Numbered from the stretch's first letter, positions 18,573 to 28,748 are shown. The stretch: DNA of 64,000 nucleotides from Caulobacter segnis ATCC 21756 (GCF_000092285.1 NC_014100.1:1736001-1800000), one strand, 5' to 3'. The notes: generated by a model not told the origin, from the letters alone. Made by a program: numbers and translations.

Positions 18573-19175
18573 ATAGAAGCGTCCGCGCCCCGTCCAACCC
18601 GAGTCCGTCGCTCGCCCGAGGCCGCGCGGGAAAACATCCTGGCCGCCGCCGAGGCGATCCTGGTCGAGCACGGGCCTCAGGCGCTGAAACTGGCGGACGT
18701 GGCCAAGGCCGCCGGCGTGGTGCACGCCAACGTCATCCATCACTTCGGCTCGATCTCGGGCGTCGAGACGGCGCTGATGGAGCGGATGATCCGCCAGCTG
18801 GCCGACAAGGTGATCACCGGCTTCAACACCGGCGGCGCGACGCCGGGGTTCGGCGCTCAGGCCCTGTTCGAGGCGTTCGAGGCCAAGGGCGCGGCGCGTC
18901 TGGCGGCCTGGCTGGAGCTGACGGGCGAGAGCCGCCGCATGACCCTGGTGCGGGACGTGGTCGACGAGATCATCCAGACTCGCCTGGCCCAGGACCTGGG
19001 CCTTGAGCGCGAAAAGGTCGTCGACTTCATCCTGCTGAACATCATCCTCGCCGTCGGTACGGGACTGTTCGGCCCGACCCTGTCGGAACTGCTGGGGCGT
19101 CCGCCCGAGCGCGCGCGGGAGCTGGCGTTGGAAATGGTGCAGGGGCGTATCAGCGCCCTGGGCTCGAAAGGCTAG
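18567..19175 (+). CDS. TetR family transcriptional regulator
   Basis: A 202-residue repressor-type protein. After a basic N-terminal tail (RPTRVRRSPEAARENIL), the HTH is at about residues 20-65 (ILAAAEAILVEHGPQALKLA, then AKAAGVVHANVIHHFGS, where VIHHFGS replaces the usual LYYHF). The C-terminal ligand domain is unrecognised. The start at 18567 is the first good ATG; a TTG at 18549 is possible. The spacer upstream is short and palindromic, suggesting autoregulation together with the divergent hydrolase gene. Its stop shares CTAG (19172-19175) with the convergent Nudix gene. Confidence 0.88.
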   Translation: MSIEASAPRPTRVRRSPEAARENILAAAEAILVEHGPQALKLADVAKAAGVVHANVIHHFGSISGVETALMERMIRQLADKVITGFNTGGATPGFGAQALFEAFEAKGAARLAAWLELTGESRRMTLVRDVVDEIIQTRLAQDLGLEREKVVDFILLNIILAVGTGLFGPTLSELLGRPPERARELALEMVQGRISALGSKG

Positions 19176-19567
19176 GCGATCGCCAGGAGGGCTGGAAGCA
19201 CCCGTTCGGTCAGCAGCGGCGCCAGCCGCAGGTCGCCCGGCGAGGTCGGATCGATCCAGGCCAGCTCGTCGATCTCGGCGCGGGGCGCGATGTCGCCCTC
19301 GACCGTCGCCAGGTAGGTCGCCGACTGGACGGTGAAGCCCGCCTCGTTGGCGGCCGGGGCGCTGAAATGGCCCAGCAGCTCGGCGGCGACCAGTCGGCAG
19401 CCCAGCTCTTCCTCGAGTTCGCGAGCCAGGGTGGTCAGGTCGTCCTCGCCCGCGTCGCGCTTGCCGCCGGGTTTCATGAAGGTCGCCGTGCCGCGCTTGC
19501 GGACCAGCAGCATTCGGCCGGTTTCGTCGCGGATCACGGCGGTGACGATGTCGAGGACGCGGGTCAT
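19172..19567 (-). CDS. NUDIX hydrolase
   Basis: A 131-residue protein with a complete Nudix box, GGKRDAGEDDLTTLARELEEEL, at about residues 33-54 (GX5EX7REUXEEXGU, with catalytic Glu residues in RELEEE). Nudix enzymes hydrolyse nucleoside diphosphates linked to another moiety, and substrates cannot be read from this motif. The start MTRVLDIVTAVIRDETGRMLLV is standard. Its stop overlaps the TetR stop by 4 bases. The serine hydrolase gene ends 35 bases upstream on the same strand. Confidence 0.92.
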   Translation of the reverse strand: MTRVLDIVTAVIRDETGRMLLVRKRGTATFMKPGGKRDAGEDDLTTLARELEEELGCRLVAAELLGHFSAPAANEAGFTVQSATYLATVEGDIAPRAEIDELAWIDPTSPGDLRLAPLLTERVLPALLAIA

Positions 19568-19601
19568 GGCCGGAGCCTACCCGCGTCCGAGAGTCGGGTC
19601 G

Positions 19602-20705
19602 CTATTTCTCGACCGCCGCCAGGATGTGTTCCGCGATCAGCTTTTCAGAGATCGCATGGGGCTGGCGGACGCCGAAGTTGGTCGTGGTGATCACGGCCAC
19701 CAGGTCGAGGTCGGGGACGATCGCGACCTTCTGGCCGCCCGAGCCGCTCATCACCCAGGCCTTGTGGCCGGCGCCATCCGGTCCGGGGAACGTCTGCAGC
19801 CAGATCAGGTAGCCGTAGTCGGTGTTCTCGCGGGCGTTGGCGTGGGGTGTGACAGACGCCTTGATGAAGTCGGCGGGCAGAACCTGCTTACCGTTCCACT
19901 GTCCGCCATTGGCGTAGAGCTGGCCAAGCTTGAGGAGGTCGCGGCCGCGCAGGCCCAGGCCCCCGCCGCCCATGGCCAGGCCCAGAGGCGACATCTGCCA
20001 GTGCGGGGCCTCGATGCCGAGCGGCTTGAACAGCGCCTCGTCGGCGAAGGTGGGCAAGGGCTTGCCGACCGCGTTCTGGACGACCTGACCCAGGGTCACC
20101 ACCCCAGCGGTGCAGTAGCTGAAGCTGCGGCCGTACGGCGAGGCCTCCGGGCGCGGCATCCACTCCGGAAAGCCGCGCACCGGCAGGTCCAGATAGAAGC
20201 CGACCCAATCCTCGATCAGGTACATCCGCTCCTCGTTGCCGCGCGAGAACGAATTGTCGTCGTCGCACTCGGCGATCGAGCTCATGGTCAGGAGGTCCTC
20301 GACCGTGACCTTGTCCTTGCGCGGATCGGGGTTGGCCGCGGGCAGGCGGCCCTTGAGGTAAGTCTTGATCGGCGCTTGCACACTGGGCAGCGCGCCGCGC
20401 GCGATGGCCGCGCCGGCCAGCATGGCGGTGACGGTCTTGGTGGCCGAGCGCGTGTTGCGCCGGGCTTCCGGGCCACCGTCGGGCTTGCCGTCGTCGTAAT
20501 AGGCCTCGAACACCAGCTTGCCGTGACGGGCGACCAGCACGCTGGTGATCTGCTGGAACTGACCCGCCTTGATGGCGGCCGACATGGCGTCGAGTTTCTC
20601 GGCGGACAACCCTTCTGCGGCGGGCGCGGCGGTGGGCATGTCCGACGATGCGTGGGCGCTAAGAGGCGCGACGATGAGGGCGGCGGCGAGCGCGAAGGCT
20701 TTCAA
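19602..20705 (-). CDS. beta-lactamase-family serine hydrolase, exported
   Basis: A 367-residue class C beta-lactamase/penicillin-binding-like hydrolase. I chose the TTG at 20705: it is preceded by GGAG 10-13 bases upstream and opens a clean signal peptide (KAFALAAALIVAPLSAHA). Longer starts only add Arg-rich sequence overlapping the AraC gene. The catalytic motifs are SATK (S87, K90) and YCT (Tyr197 in SYCTAG), with a C-terminal SGSGGQK in place of KTG/HxG. Many such proteins are esterases or D-amino-acid peptidases rather than beta-lactamases. The AraC gene immediately upstream may regulate it. Confidence 0.88.
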   Translation of the reverse strand: MKAFALAAALIVAPLSAHASSDMPTAAPAAEGLSAEKLDAMSAAIKAGQFQQITSVLVARHGKLVFEAYYDDGKPDGGPEARRNTRSATKTVTAMLAGAAIARGALPSVQAPIKTYLKGRLPAANPDPRKDKVTVEDLLTMSSIAECDDDNSFSRGNEERMYLIEDWVGFYLDLPVRGFPEWMPRPEASPYGRSFSYCTAGVVTLGQVVQNAVGKPLPTFADEALFKPLGIEAPHWQMSPLGLAMGGGGLGLRGRDLLKLGQLYANGGQWNGKQVLPADFIKASVTPHANARENTDYGYLIWLQTFPGPDGAGHKAWVMSGSGGQKVAIVPDLDLVAVITTTNFGVRQPHAISEKLIAEHILAAVEK

Positions 20706-20734
20706 GGGCGAACTCCAGAACGAACAGTCGCCGT

Positions 20735-21598
20735 CTAGGCGGGGCCGGCGCCGTCGTCTTGGACGCCTGAAACATCGGACCGCCGACCGCACAGTCGCGC
20801 GAACTCGCCGGGTGTCACGCCGTAAGCGCGAATGAACTGGCGATTGAGGTGGCTCTGGTCGCAGAAGCCCGAGGCCAGGGCGATCTCGCCGATCGGGTCG
20901 CGGCTTCGCATCAGCAGGTCCGCGGCGCGTTCCAGGCGTCGCGCGCGGAGCCGATCGCCCGGCGCCGCGCCCATCCATCGGCGATAGCCGCGCGCCAGAT
21001 GAACGGGATGGACGCCGGCGACGCGGGCCAGATCCGCGACGCCGATCGGCTGATCGAAGGTGTCGGCGAGATAGGTCTCGGCGAGGTCCAACCAGGTGGG
21101 TCGCTTTTCGCTGTCACGCGCCGGCGTCAGGGCTTGGGCGGCCAATTCCAGGCTGAGGCTTTCCAGCGACAAGGGCTCGGCGTCGCGCGCCAGCAGGGAG
21201 CGCGTCAGGCGCACGGCCGCGCTGCGGGCCACGGGACCGGTGAGGCGCAGGGCGTCGATCGCCACGCCTCGACCCGCGTCGGCCAGAGCCCGCCAGTCGG
21301 CGGCCTCGAAGCTGACGGCCAGGAAATAGCCGCCGCCATCGACGAAGCGGTCACGGTGCACGACGCCTGGTGGGTTGTAGACCAGCACCGGACCCTCGGT
21401 TTCCGGTCCCACGGCGGTGGTGATGTAGCGGCCGTGGGTGGCCAGAACGAAGTGGGCGTCGTCGTGGCTATGCTCGTCGACATGGTCGGCGCGCTTGGTG
21501 GCTTCCAGATGCGCCAGGCGCACGCCCGAAAGCCGCCGCTCGACAGTCGGCGCGCCGTAGAACCGGCCTTGGCTGAAGGCGGTTCTCGGCGCCGCCAT
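20735..21598 (-). CDS. AraC family transcriptional regulator
   Basis: A 287-residue regulator. The N-terminal cupin-like sensing part contains HVDEHSHDDAHFVLATHGRY and VYNPPGVVHRDRF. The C-terminal double HTH has ADLARVAGVHPVHLARGYRR and the family signature EIALASGFCDQSHLNRQFIRAYGVTPGEFAR. It is head-to-tail with hemB (1 base between its ATG and the hemB stop) and 29 bases upstream of the serine hydrolase, so both downstream genes may share a transcript. The inducer is unknown. Confidence 0.92.
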   Translation of the reverse strand: MAAPRTAFSQGRFYGAPTVERRLSGVRLAHLEATKRADHVDEHSHDDAHFVLATHGRYITTAVGPETEGPVLVYNPPGVVHRDRFVDGGGYFLAVSFEAADWRALADAGRGVAIDALRLTGPVARSAAVRLTRSLLARDAEPLSLESLSLELAAQALTPARDSEKRPTWLDLAETYLADTFDQPIGVADLARVAGVHPVHLARGYRRWMGAAPGDRLRARRLERAADLLMRSRDPIGEIALASGFCDQSHLNRQFIRAYGVTPGEFARLCGRRSDVSGVQDDGAGPA

Positions 21599-21599
21599 G

Positions 21600-22649
<1,050 letters not shown>

Positions 22650-22659
22650 TTAAGCGCTC

Positions 22660-24159
22660 TTACGAATAGCGGAAGGCCGCGTCGTCGAGATCGATCTTGG
22701 GGAAGATCTCCTTCTCGTTCCAATAGTCCTGGGTGTGGCGCCATTCCGGCTTGTCGCCCGCCTTGGGCAGCAAGTGCATGTTGCGCATCAGGTAACCCGG
22801 ATTGAAGTCTTCGGGATCGATCCAGCCGCCGATCTTCATGTCCTTGTCCTCGGGGCGGAGAGCGACCTCGACCTGCCGTTTGCCGTTCGCCTGCATGTGA
22901 GAGAGCAGGCGGCAGACGAAGTCGCCGATCAGGTCGGCGCGCAGCGTCCAGCTGGCGCGGAAGTAGCCGAACACCCAGACGAGGTTCGGCACGCCGGTGA
23001 ACATCATGCCGCGATAGGTGACGGAGTCGGCGAAATCGAGCGGCTTGCCGTCGATCTCGAAGGCGATGTCGCCCAGCACGCTGAGGTCAAAGCCCGTGGC
23101 GGTGACGATGACGTCCGCCTCCAATTCTTGGCCGGATTTCAGCAGCAGACCCTTCTCGGTGAAACGCTCGATCTCGTCGGTGACGACCGAGGCCTTGCCC
23201 GAGGCGATGCCCTGGAAGAGGTCGCCGTCGGGCACGAAGGCGATCCGCTGGCGCCAGGGGCGGTAGCGCGGCGTGAAGTGCTTGGCGATGTCGAAGTCCT
23301 CGCCGAGGAACATCTTCACGCCCTCCAGCAGCTCGGCCTTCACCGCCTCGGACTCCGCGATCGAGCGGCGCGTGAACTCGTTCTGGTCGAACAGGACCTT
23401 GCGGCGGACGATCTCGTGGATCCAGCGCTCGTCGATCTCGAGCTGGCGCAGCATGTCGGCGAGCTCGTTCTCGTTGCGGCCGGGCACGAAATAGGTCGGC
23501 GACCGCTGGAGCAGGGTGACGTGCGCGCAGTCGCCGGCGATGTTCGGGACCAGGGTCGCGGCGGTCGCGCCAGAACCGATCACGACGACCTTCTTGCCTG
23601 TGAGGTCCAGGTCCTTCGGCCAGGTCTGCGGGTGGACGATCCGGCCCTTGTAGCGGTCCATGTCCGGCCATTCGGGGGTGTAGCCCACCGAATGCCGGTA
23701 ATAGCCCTGGCACATCCAGAGGAAGTTGGTGGTGTAGGTCTCGACGCCGTCCGGCCCGCTGACGGTCAGGGTCCACAGCTTGTCCTGGCTGGACCAGGAG
23801 GCGTTGGTGATCCGGCGGCGATAGCGGATGTGGCGGGAGAGATCGTTCTCGTCGATCACCTCGCCCATGTAGCTGAGGATCTCGCCAGCGGTGGCGATCG
23901 GCGGGCCGACCCAGGGCTTGAACCGATAGCCGAAGGTGTAGAGGTCGCTGTCCGAGCGGATGCCGGGATAGGTGTGGGTCAGCCAGGTGCCGCCGAAGCT
24001 TTCCAGCGCCTCCAGCACCACGAAGCGCGCGCCCGGCCGCTGTTGCGTCAGGTGATAGGCGCCGCCGACGCCGGATATGCCGGCTCCGACGATGATGACG
24101 TCGAAATGTTCGCTGGCCGCGTCGCGCGCGGGCTTTTGAAGCGTCGCCGCTTCGTCCAT
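22660..24159 (-). CDS. flavin-containing monooxygenase / Baeyer-Villiger-type monooxygenase
   Basis: A 499-residue NADPH- and FAD-dependent oxygenase. The N-terminal FAD fold is VIIVGAGISGVGG (G25, G27, G30), followed by LESFGGTWLTHTYPGIRSDSD. The type I BVMO-like fingerprint YKGRIVHPQTWPKD occupies residues 170-183. The NADPH fold VVVIGSGATAATLVP and an ATGFD-type motif (TATGFDLSV) complete the set. The substrate, ketone or heteroatom compound, cannot be inferred. It is transcribed from a region with a CAAGTG-N9-CACTTG site, suggesting inducible control. Confidence 0.92.
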   Translation of the reverse strand: MDEAATLQKPARDAASEHFDVIIVGAGISGVGGAYHLTQQRPGARFVVLEALESFGGTWLTHTYPGIRSDSDLYTFGYRFKPWVGPPIATAGEILSYMGEVIDENDLSRHIRYRRRITNASWSSQDKLWTLTVSGPDGVETYTTNFLWMCQGYYRHSVGYTPEWPDMDRYKGRIVHPQTWPKDLDLTGKKVVVIGSGATAATLVPNIAGDCAHVTLLQRSPTYFVPGRNENELADMLRQLEIDERWIHEIVRRKVLFDQNEFTRRSIAESEAVKAELLEGVKMFLGEDFDIAKHFTPRYRPWRQRIAFVPDGDLFQGIASGKASVVTDEIERFTEKGLLLKSGQELEADVIVTATGFDLSVLGDIAFEIDGKPLDFADSVTYRGMMFTGVPNLVWVFGYFRASWTLRADLIGDFVCRLLSHMQANGKRQVEVALRPEDKDMKIGGWIDPEDFNPGYLMRNMHLLPKAGDKPEWRHTQDYWNEKEIFPKIDLDDAAFRYS

Positions 24160-24221
24160 GCTCGTTCCTCCCGTGCCGGCCGTGATGCGGCCTGGATCGC
24201 TCGGCGTCTCTGTCGGACGCT

Positions 24222-24242
24222 CAAGTGATCATTGTACACTTG
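24222..24242. promoter_or_regulatory. palindromic candidate operator upstream of the monooxygenase gene
   Basis: The inverted repeat CAAGTG-N9-CACTTG is centred about 70 bases upstream of the monooxygenase ATG. The size fits a dimeric repressor site. No regulator gene is adjacent, so the binding protein is unknown. Confidence 0.45.
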
Positions 24243-24294
24243 GAAGGTCGCGCGGCTCTTGCGCTGAATCAAGCAAAAGCGGCGGAGCGGCGTT

Positions 24295-24759
24295 TTAAGG
24301 GGCCGCGCGTGAGGCCAGCATCGAAGGAGCGTCGATGCGGGTCCACAGCTGCGACTTGCACAGGAAGTTGCCGATCACGCAGCCCTTGGCGCGCATGGTC
24401 TTGGGATCGACGATCTCGGCGGTGCCAACGAGCGTGACTTTCAGCGTGGGCACCCAGACCCGGCCCTTCAGCGAGCCGTTGTTCTGGGTTTCGAAGTCAC
24501 GGAGAAGCTGCTTGCCGATCAAGGTGTCCGTGCCCGACTTGCGGGCGTCGGCTTCGGCCTTGGGGCTGGCCCAGACCACGACGCCGCAGGTGCTGGGGCC
24601 GCAGTCCTTGATCTCGAGATGGACGCTGTTCTTCGGGTTGCGCCAAACGCCATAGCTCCGCGAGATGTCGCCGCCGTCGGCCGCGGAGGCCGGCGCGGAC
24701 ATCGCCATCATACCGAGGGCCGCCGCGAAGGCGGCCGTTGCAAGTTTCACGAAGCGCAT
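24295..24759 (-). CDS. DUF2147 family exported protein
   Basis: A 154-residue protein with a signal peptide (LATAAFAAALGMMAMSAPASAA) and a DUF2147 domain. Visible parts are YGVWRNPKNSVHLEIKDCG, TCGVVVWASP, TLIGKQLLRDF and GRVWVPTLKVTLVGTAEI. The domain is a small beta-rich fold of unknown function, common in proteobacterial envelopes. Two further Cys near the C-terminus (KGCVIGNFLC) may form a disulfide. It stands alone between the monooxygenase and a divergent acyl-CoA dehydrogenase. The 255-base spacer at 24760-25014 shows no other gene. Confidence 0.85.
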   Translation of the reverse strand: MRFVKLATAAFAAALGMMAMSAPASAADGGDISRSYGVWRNPKNSVHLEIKDCGPSTCGVVVWASPKAEADARKSGTDTLIGKQLLRDFETQNNGSLKGRVWVPTLKVTLVGTAEIVDPKTMRAKGCVIGNFLCKSQLWTRIDAPSMLASRAAP

Positions 24760-25014
24760 AGTCGTTGATGCAAATGTTATGGTTGAGAATGCTCAGACTC
24801 GAAGTTCGCCATTTGGGCTGAATGACGATGGTTATCAAGGGGTGTGGCGTTCTTGCCGATTCAAGTCGTGTAACGGAGGATTTCAGGCCACACCTTCCGT
24901 CATCGCGAGAAACGTTCCGGAATGGGGCGTGCGCGCGATTGACAGTCGCTGTTCGGCGCCTCAGTCAGGCGAAAATAAGAGGGCTGTTCTGCCCCGTACG
25001 GGAGGTTGTCGCGC

Positions 25015-26154
25015 ATGGATTTCGCGCTGAATGAGGATCAAGTCGCAATCCAGGATGCGGGGCGCGCGTTCGCTGAGGGACAACTTGCCCCGCATTCGGC
25101 CGACTGGGACGAGAGGAAGCACTTTCCTGTCGACGTCCTGCGCCAGGCCGCGGAGCTGGGCTTCGCCGGCATCTACGTGAACGAGGATGTCGGCGGCAGC
25201 GGGCTCTCGCGGCTCGACGCCTCGATCATCTTCGAGGCCCTGAGCTACGGCGACGTGCCAACCGCCGCATATTTGACCATCCACAATATGGCCTCGTGGA
25301 TGATCGACCGCTTCGGCTCCGAGGATCTGCGCAAGCGCTACCTGCCGCGCCTGACGAGCATGGAGCTGATCGCCAGCTACTGCCTGACCGAGCCAGGCTC
25401 GGGGTCGGACGCCGCGGCGATGCGCACGACGGCCAAGCTGGACGGCGACCACTATGTCCTGAACGGCGGCAAGGCCTTCATCTCCGGCGGCGGCGTCTCG
25501 GACGTCTATGTCGTGATGGCGCGCACGGGCGGCGAGGGCGCCAAGGGCGTGTCGGCCTTCGTGGTCGAGAAGGGGACCCCGGGTCTCAGCTTCGGGGCCA
25601 ACGAGCGCAAGATGGGCTGGAACGCCCAGCCGACGGCGCAGGTGAACTTCGACAACTGCCGCGTGCCGGTCGAGAACCGCATCGGCCAGGAGGGCGAGGG
25701 GTTCCGCTTCGCCATGATGGGCCTGGATGGCGGGCGGCTGAACATCGCCTCGTGCTCGCTGGGCGGCGCCCAGTTCGCGCTCGACACGGCCAAGGCCTAT
25801 CTGGAGACGCGCAATCAGTTCGGCCGGCCGCTGAAGGACTTCCAGGCGCTGCAGTTCAAGCTGGCCGACATGGCGACCGAGCTCGAGGCGGCGCGCTTGA
25901 TGGTCCGCCGCGCGGCGCATGCGCTGGACAACAAGCACCCCGAAGCCACCAAGCTCTGCGCCATGGCCAAGCGCTTCGCGACCGACGCCGGCTTCCAGGT
26001 GGCCAATGACGCCTTGCAGCTGCATGGCGGCTACGGCTACCTCCAGGACTATCCGCTGGAGCGCATCGTCCGCGACCTGCGGGTGCACCAGATCCTGGAA
26101 GGGACCAACGAGATCATGCGCGTCATCATCGCCCGCGAGCTGTTCCGCCAATGA
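25015..26154 (+). CDS. acyl-CoA dehydrogenase, probable isobutyryl-CoA dehydrogenase
   Basis: A 379-residue FAD enzyme oxidising a short branched acyl-CoA to its 2-enoyl form and reducing ETF. The ATG at 25015 follows GGAGG at 25001-25005. Motifs are [39 protein letters not shown] and the C-terminal LEGTNEIM with catalytic Glu at about 362. The next catabolic genes encode a 3-hydroxyisobutyryl-CoA hydrolase and 3-hydroxyisobutyrate dehydrogenase, so a role in valine degradation is inferred from context. Its electrons would pass to ETF-QO. Confidence 0.9.
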   Translation: MDFALNEDQVAIQDAGRAFAEGQLAPHSADWDERKHFPVDVLRQAAELGFAGIYVNEDVGGSGLSRLDASIIFEALSYGDVPTAAYLTIHNMASWMIDRFGSEDLRKRYLPRLTSMELIASYCLTEPGSGSDAAAMRTTAKLDGDHYVLNGGKAFISGGGVSDVYVVMARTGGEGAKGVSAFVVEKGTPGLSFGANERKMGWNAQPTAQVNFDNCRVPVENRIGQEGEGFRFAMMGLDGGRLNIASCSLGGAQFALDTAKAYLETRNQFGRPLKDFQALQFKLADMATELEAARLMVRRAAHALDNKHPEATKLCAMAKRFATDAGFQVANDALQLHGGYGYLQDYPLERIVRDLRVHQILEGTNEIMRVIIARELFRQ

Positions 26155-26161
26155 GCGTCGG

Positions 26162-26770
26162 ATGATCTATCTCTGTCGCCATGGCCAGACCTTCCATAAT
26201 CGCGAGGGTCGTCTGCAAGGTCGGCTCGAATCCGACCTGACGCCCCTGGGCCAGGCGCAGGCGAGGGCGATGGCGGCTTTGCTGGACGATCTTGTGCCTC
26301 CCGCCGAGCGCGCGCCTTGGCGGCTGGTCGCCAGCCCGCTGCGTCGGGCGCGTCATACCGCCGAGGCGATCGCCGGGCGTCTGGGCCTGACTGTCGAACT
26401 GGACGAGCGACTGGTCGAGATCGATGTCGGCGAATGGTCCGGGCGACTTCGTGAAGAGGTGAGGGGGGCGAACCCGCATCTGCTGGGCGACGACGCCTGG
26501 GGCTTTCACGCGCCCGGCGGCGAGACCTACGAGGCGATGACGGCGCGTCTTGGCGCCTGGCTCTCCGAACAGGCGGCCGAGCCGGAGCGCCGCCTGATCG
26601 TCGTCAGCCACGGCGTCGCCGGCCGCCTTCTGCGCGGCGCCTACGCGGGGCTCTCCAAGGAAGAGACGCTGAGCCAGGACATTCCCCAGGACGCCGTCTT
26701 CCGCCTCGTCGACGGCCGCATCGCGCGGATCGATTGCGCGCCGGTCGCCGAACCGGCCGAACACGCCTGA
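26162..26770 (+). CDS. histidine phosphatase family protein
   Basis: A 202-residue phosphoglycerate-mutase-like phosphatase. The phosphoacceptor motif CRHGQTFHN is at residues 5-13, the second catalytic His is in VVSHGVAGRLL, and the acidic residue is in ERLVEIDVGEWSG. It belongs to the GpmB/CobC/PhoE-like branch; the substrate cannot be told. The start at 26162 lies 7 bases after the acyl-CoA dehydrogenase stop. Its position inside a valine catabolic run is unusual and may reflect simple cotranscription. Confidence 0.88.
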   Translation: MIYLCRHGQTFHNREGRLQGRLESDLTPLGQAQARAMAALLDDLVPPAERAPWRLVASPLRRARHTAEAIAGRLGLTVELDERLVEIDVGEWSGRLREEVRGANPHLLGDDAWGFHAPGGETYEAMTARLGAWLSEQAAEPERRLIVVSHGVAGRLLRGAYAGLSKEETLSQDIPQDAVFRLVDGRIARIDCAPVAEPAEHA

Positions 26771-26786
26771 ACCTTCAAGGCCATCC

Positions 26787-27839
26787 ATGACCGAAGACCC
26801 CGAAGTCCTGATACGCGTCGAGAAGAACGTCGGCCGCATCACGCTTAACCGCCCCAAGGCCTTGCACGCCCTGACGCTGGGCATGTGCGAGACGATGATC
26901 GGCGCGCTGCTGGACTGGCAGGAAGATCCCGAGATCTACATGGTCCTGATCGACCATGCGGGCGAGCGCGGCTTCTGCGCCGGCGGCGACATCCGGATGC
27001 TGGCCGAAAGCGGCGCGAAGGACGGCGTCGAGGCCCGGAAGTTCTTCCACACCGAGTACCAGCTGAACCACCTGCTGTTCACCTACGACACCCCCGTGGT
27101 GGCGGTGATGGACGGCGTGGTGATGGGCGGCGGGGTCGGAATCTCGATGCCCGCCCACGTGCGGATCGCCACCGAGCGCACGACCTTCGCCATGCCCGAG
27201 ACCGGCATCGGCCTGTTCCCGGACGTCGGCGGCGGCTGGTACCTGCCGCGCCTGCCGGGCAAGGCGGGGCTGTGGCTGGCCCTGACCGGCGCGCGGATCA
27301 AGGGCGCGGACTGCATGCGGCTTGGCGTCGCCACCCACTTCGTGGAGTTCGGCGCCGTCGAGGGGCTCAAGAAGGCCATCGTCGCCGATCCGCGCCGCAT
27401 CGACGAGATCTTGCGCAAGTACCGCGCCGACGCCGGCAAGGCCTCGCTGCTGGGCTTTGAGCAGGATCTGAACCGCCTGTTCGTCGGCGACAGCGTCGAG
27501 GAGATCGTCGAGTTCCTGACCCTCGACTCCAGCGACTGGGGCAGGGCCCAGCTCGAAGTCATGAAGACCAAGTCGCCTCAGACCATGAAGGTCGCCTTCG
27601 AGCAGTTGAAGCGTGGCGCGGCCATGACCGACTTCGCCGACAACATGGCGATGGAGTACCGGATCGGTTCGCGCGTGGTCCGCAAGCACGATTTCATCGA
27701 AGGCGTGCGGGCGGTGATCGTCGACAAGGACAACGCTCCGCGTTGGGATCCGGCCCGCTTGGAAGATGTCTCGGCCGCCATGCTGGACGAGATTTTCGCG
27801 CCGTTGCCAGCGGACGAAGAATGGACGCCGCTGACGTGA
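26787..27839 (+). CDS. 3-hydroxyisobutyryl-CoA hydrolase (enoyl-CoA hydratase superfamily)
   Basis: A 350-residue crotonase-fold hydrolase releasing 3-hydroxyisobutyrate in valine catabolism. Recognisable parts are ITLNRPKALHALTLGM, the oxyanion loop GERGFCAGGDIRMLAE and FAMPETGIGLFPDVGGGWYLPRL, where the Glu of PETG is catalytic in HIBCH. The length (about 350) and C-terminal extension separate HIBCH from 260-residue hydratases. It follows the phosphatase by 16 bases and precedes mmsB by two genes, consistent with the pathway. Confidence 0.92.
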   Translation: MTEDPEVLIRVEKNVGRITLNRPKALHALTLGMCETMIGALLDWQEDPEIYMVLIDHAGERGFCAGGDIRMLAESGAKDGVEARKFFHTEYQLNHLLFTYDTPVVAVMDGVVMGGGVGISMPAHVRIATERTTFAMPETGIGLFPDVGGGWYLPRLPGKAGLWLALTGARIKGADCMRLGVATHFVEFGAVEGLKKAIVADPRRIDEILRKYRADAGKASLLGFEQDLNRLFVGDSVEEIVEFLTLDSSDWGRAQLEVMKTKSPQTMKVAFEQLKRGAAMTDFADNMAMEYRIGSRVVRKHDFIEGVRAVIVDKDNAPRWDPARLEDVSAAMLDEIFAPLPADEEWTPLT

Positions 27840-27897
27840 GCGGTCGGGTGCGCTAACGTATCCCGCAACAATAAAGTGTCGGTTTGGAAGGATCGCC

Positions 27898-28701
27898 ATG
27901 CGTAAGCCGCTTCTCAGTCTCGTCGCCGTGCTCGGCCTCGCCGCCTGCGCCACCGAGCCGATGCTGGGACCGCCTCCGCCCCCGCCTTCCGGGTCGGCCT
28001 CCATCTCCATACCCGCGAACATCGCCGCCGCGCTCAGCGATCCGTCGCGCCCCGCCGCCGACATGGTGCGCGACCAGGCCCGTCATCCGGGCGAGGTGCT
28101 GGCCTTCGCCGGGGTCAAGCCGGGCGCCAAGGTGGCCGACCTGATTCCAGGCGGTGGCTACTTCACGCGAATCTTCTCGAAGGCGGTGGGGCCCAAGGGC
28201 AAGGTCTACGCCTATGTGCCGGACGAACTGACCAAGCTGGCCAACCGCGAGCCGACGGTGAACGCCATCGCCCGCGACCCCGCCTATTCGAACGTCACCG
28301 TGATCCTGAACAAGCTGCCGAACTTCTCGACTCCCGAGAAGCTGGATCTGGTGTTCACGGCCCAGAACTATCACGACATGCACGACAAGTTCATGGGCCC
28401 CGCCGACCTGTCGGTCGTAAACCGCCAGATCTTCAAGGCCCTGAAGCCCGGCGGCGTCTATCTGGTCATCGACCATTCGGCCGAGCCCGGGTCGGGCCTG
28501 CGCAACACCGAGGACCTGCACCGGATCGACTCGGCGGTGGTGAAGTCCGAGGTCACGGCGGCGGGCTTCATCTTCGAAGGCGAAAGCAAGGTGCTGCGCG
28601 CTCCGGCCGACCCGCGGAAGGCCAACGTCTACGACCCGTCGATCCGCGGCAAGACCGACCAGTTCGTCTACAAGTTCCGCAAGCCCGCCTCGGCGCGCTG
28701 A
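27898..28701 (+). CDS. predicted methyltransferase with lipoprotein signal
   Basis: A 267-residue protein of the COG4798 type. The N-terminus LLSLVAVLGLAACATEP is a lipoprotein signal with lipobox LAAC, followed by a Pro-rich linker. The body looks like a class I SAM methyltransferase: GAKVADLIPGGGYFTRIFS (motif I-like), DLVFTAQNYHDMHD and LKPGGVYLVIDHSAEPGSG. SAM is not expected in the periplasm, so either the domain has another role or the lipobox is not used. It is 58 bases after the HIBCH gene and followed by a stem-loop at 28723-28748. Confidence 0.82.
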   Translation: MRKPLLSLVAVLGLAACATEPMLGPPPPPPSGSASISIPANIAAALSDPSRPAADMVRDQARHPGEVLAFAGVKPGAKVADLIPGGGYFTRIFSKAVGPKGKVYAYVPDELTKLANREPTVNAIARDPAYSNVTVILNKLPNFSTPEKLDLVFTAQNYHDMHDKFMGPADLSVVNRQIFKALKPGGVYLVIDHSAEPGSGLRNTEDLHRIDSAVVKSEVTAAGFIFEGESKVLRAPADPRKANVYDPSIRGKTDQFVYKFRKPASAR

Positions 28702-28722
28702 CGGACAAAAGCACGATCATAA

Positions 28723-28748
28723 GAACCGCGCCCAAAGAGGCGCGGTTC
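28723..28748 (+). terminator. stem-loop between methyltransferase gene and mmsB
   Basis: A perfect 10-bp stem GAACCGCGCC (28723-28732) with GGCGCGGTTC (28739-28748). The T tract is weak (GCTTTCG). It may end the upstream transcript or act as an attenuating or processing structure before mmsB at 28769. Confidence 0.6.
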
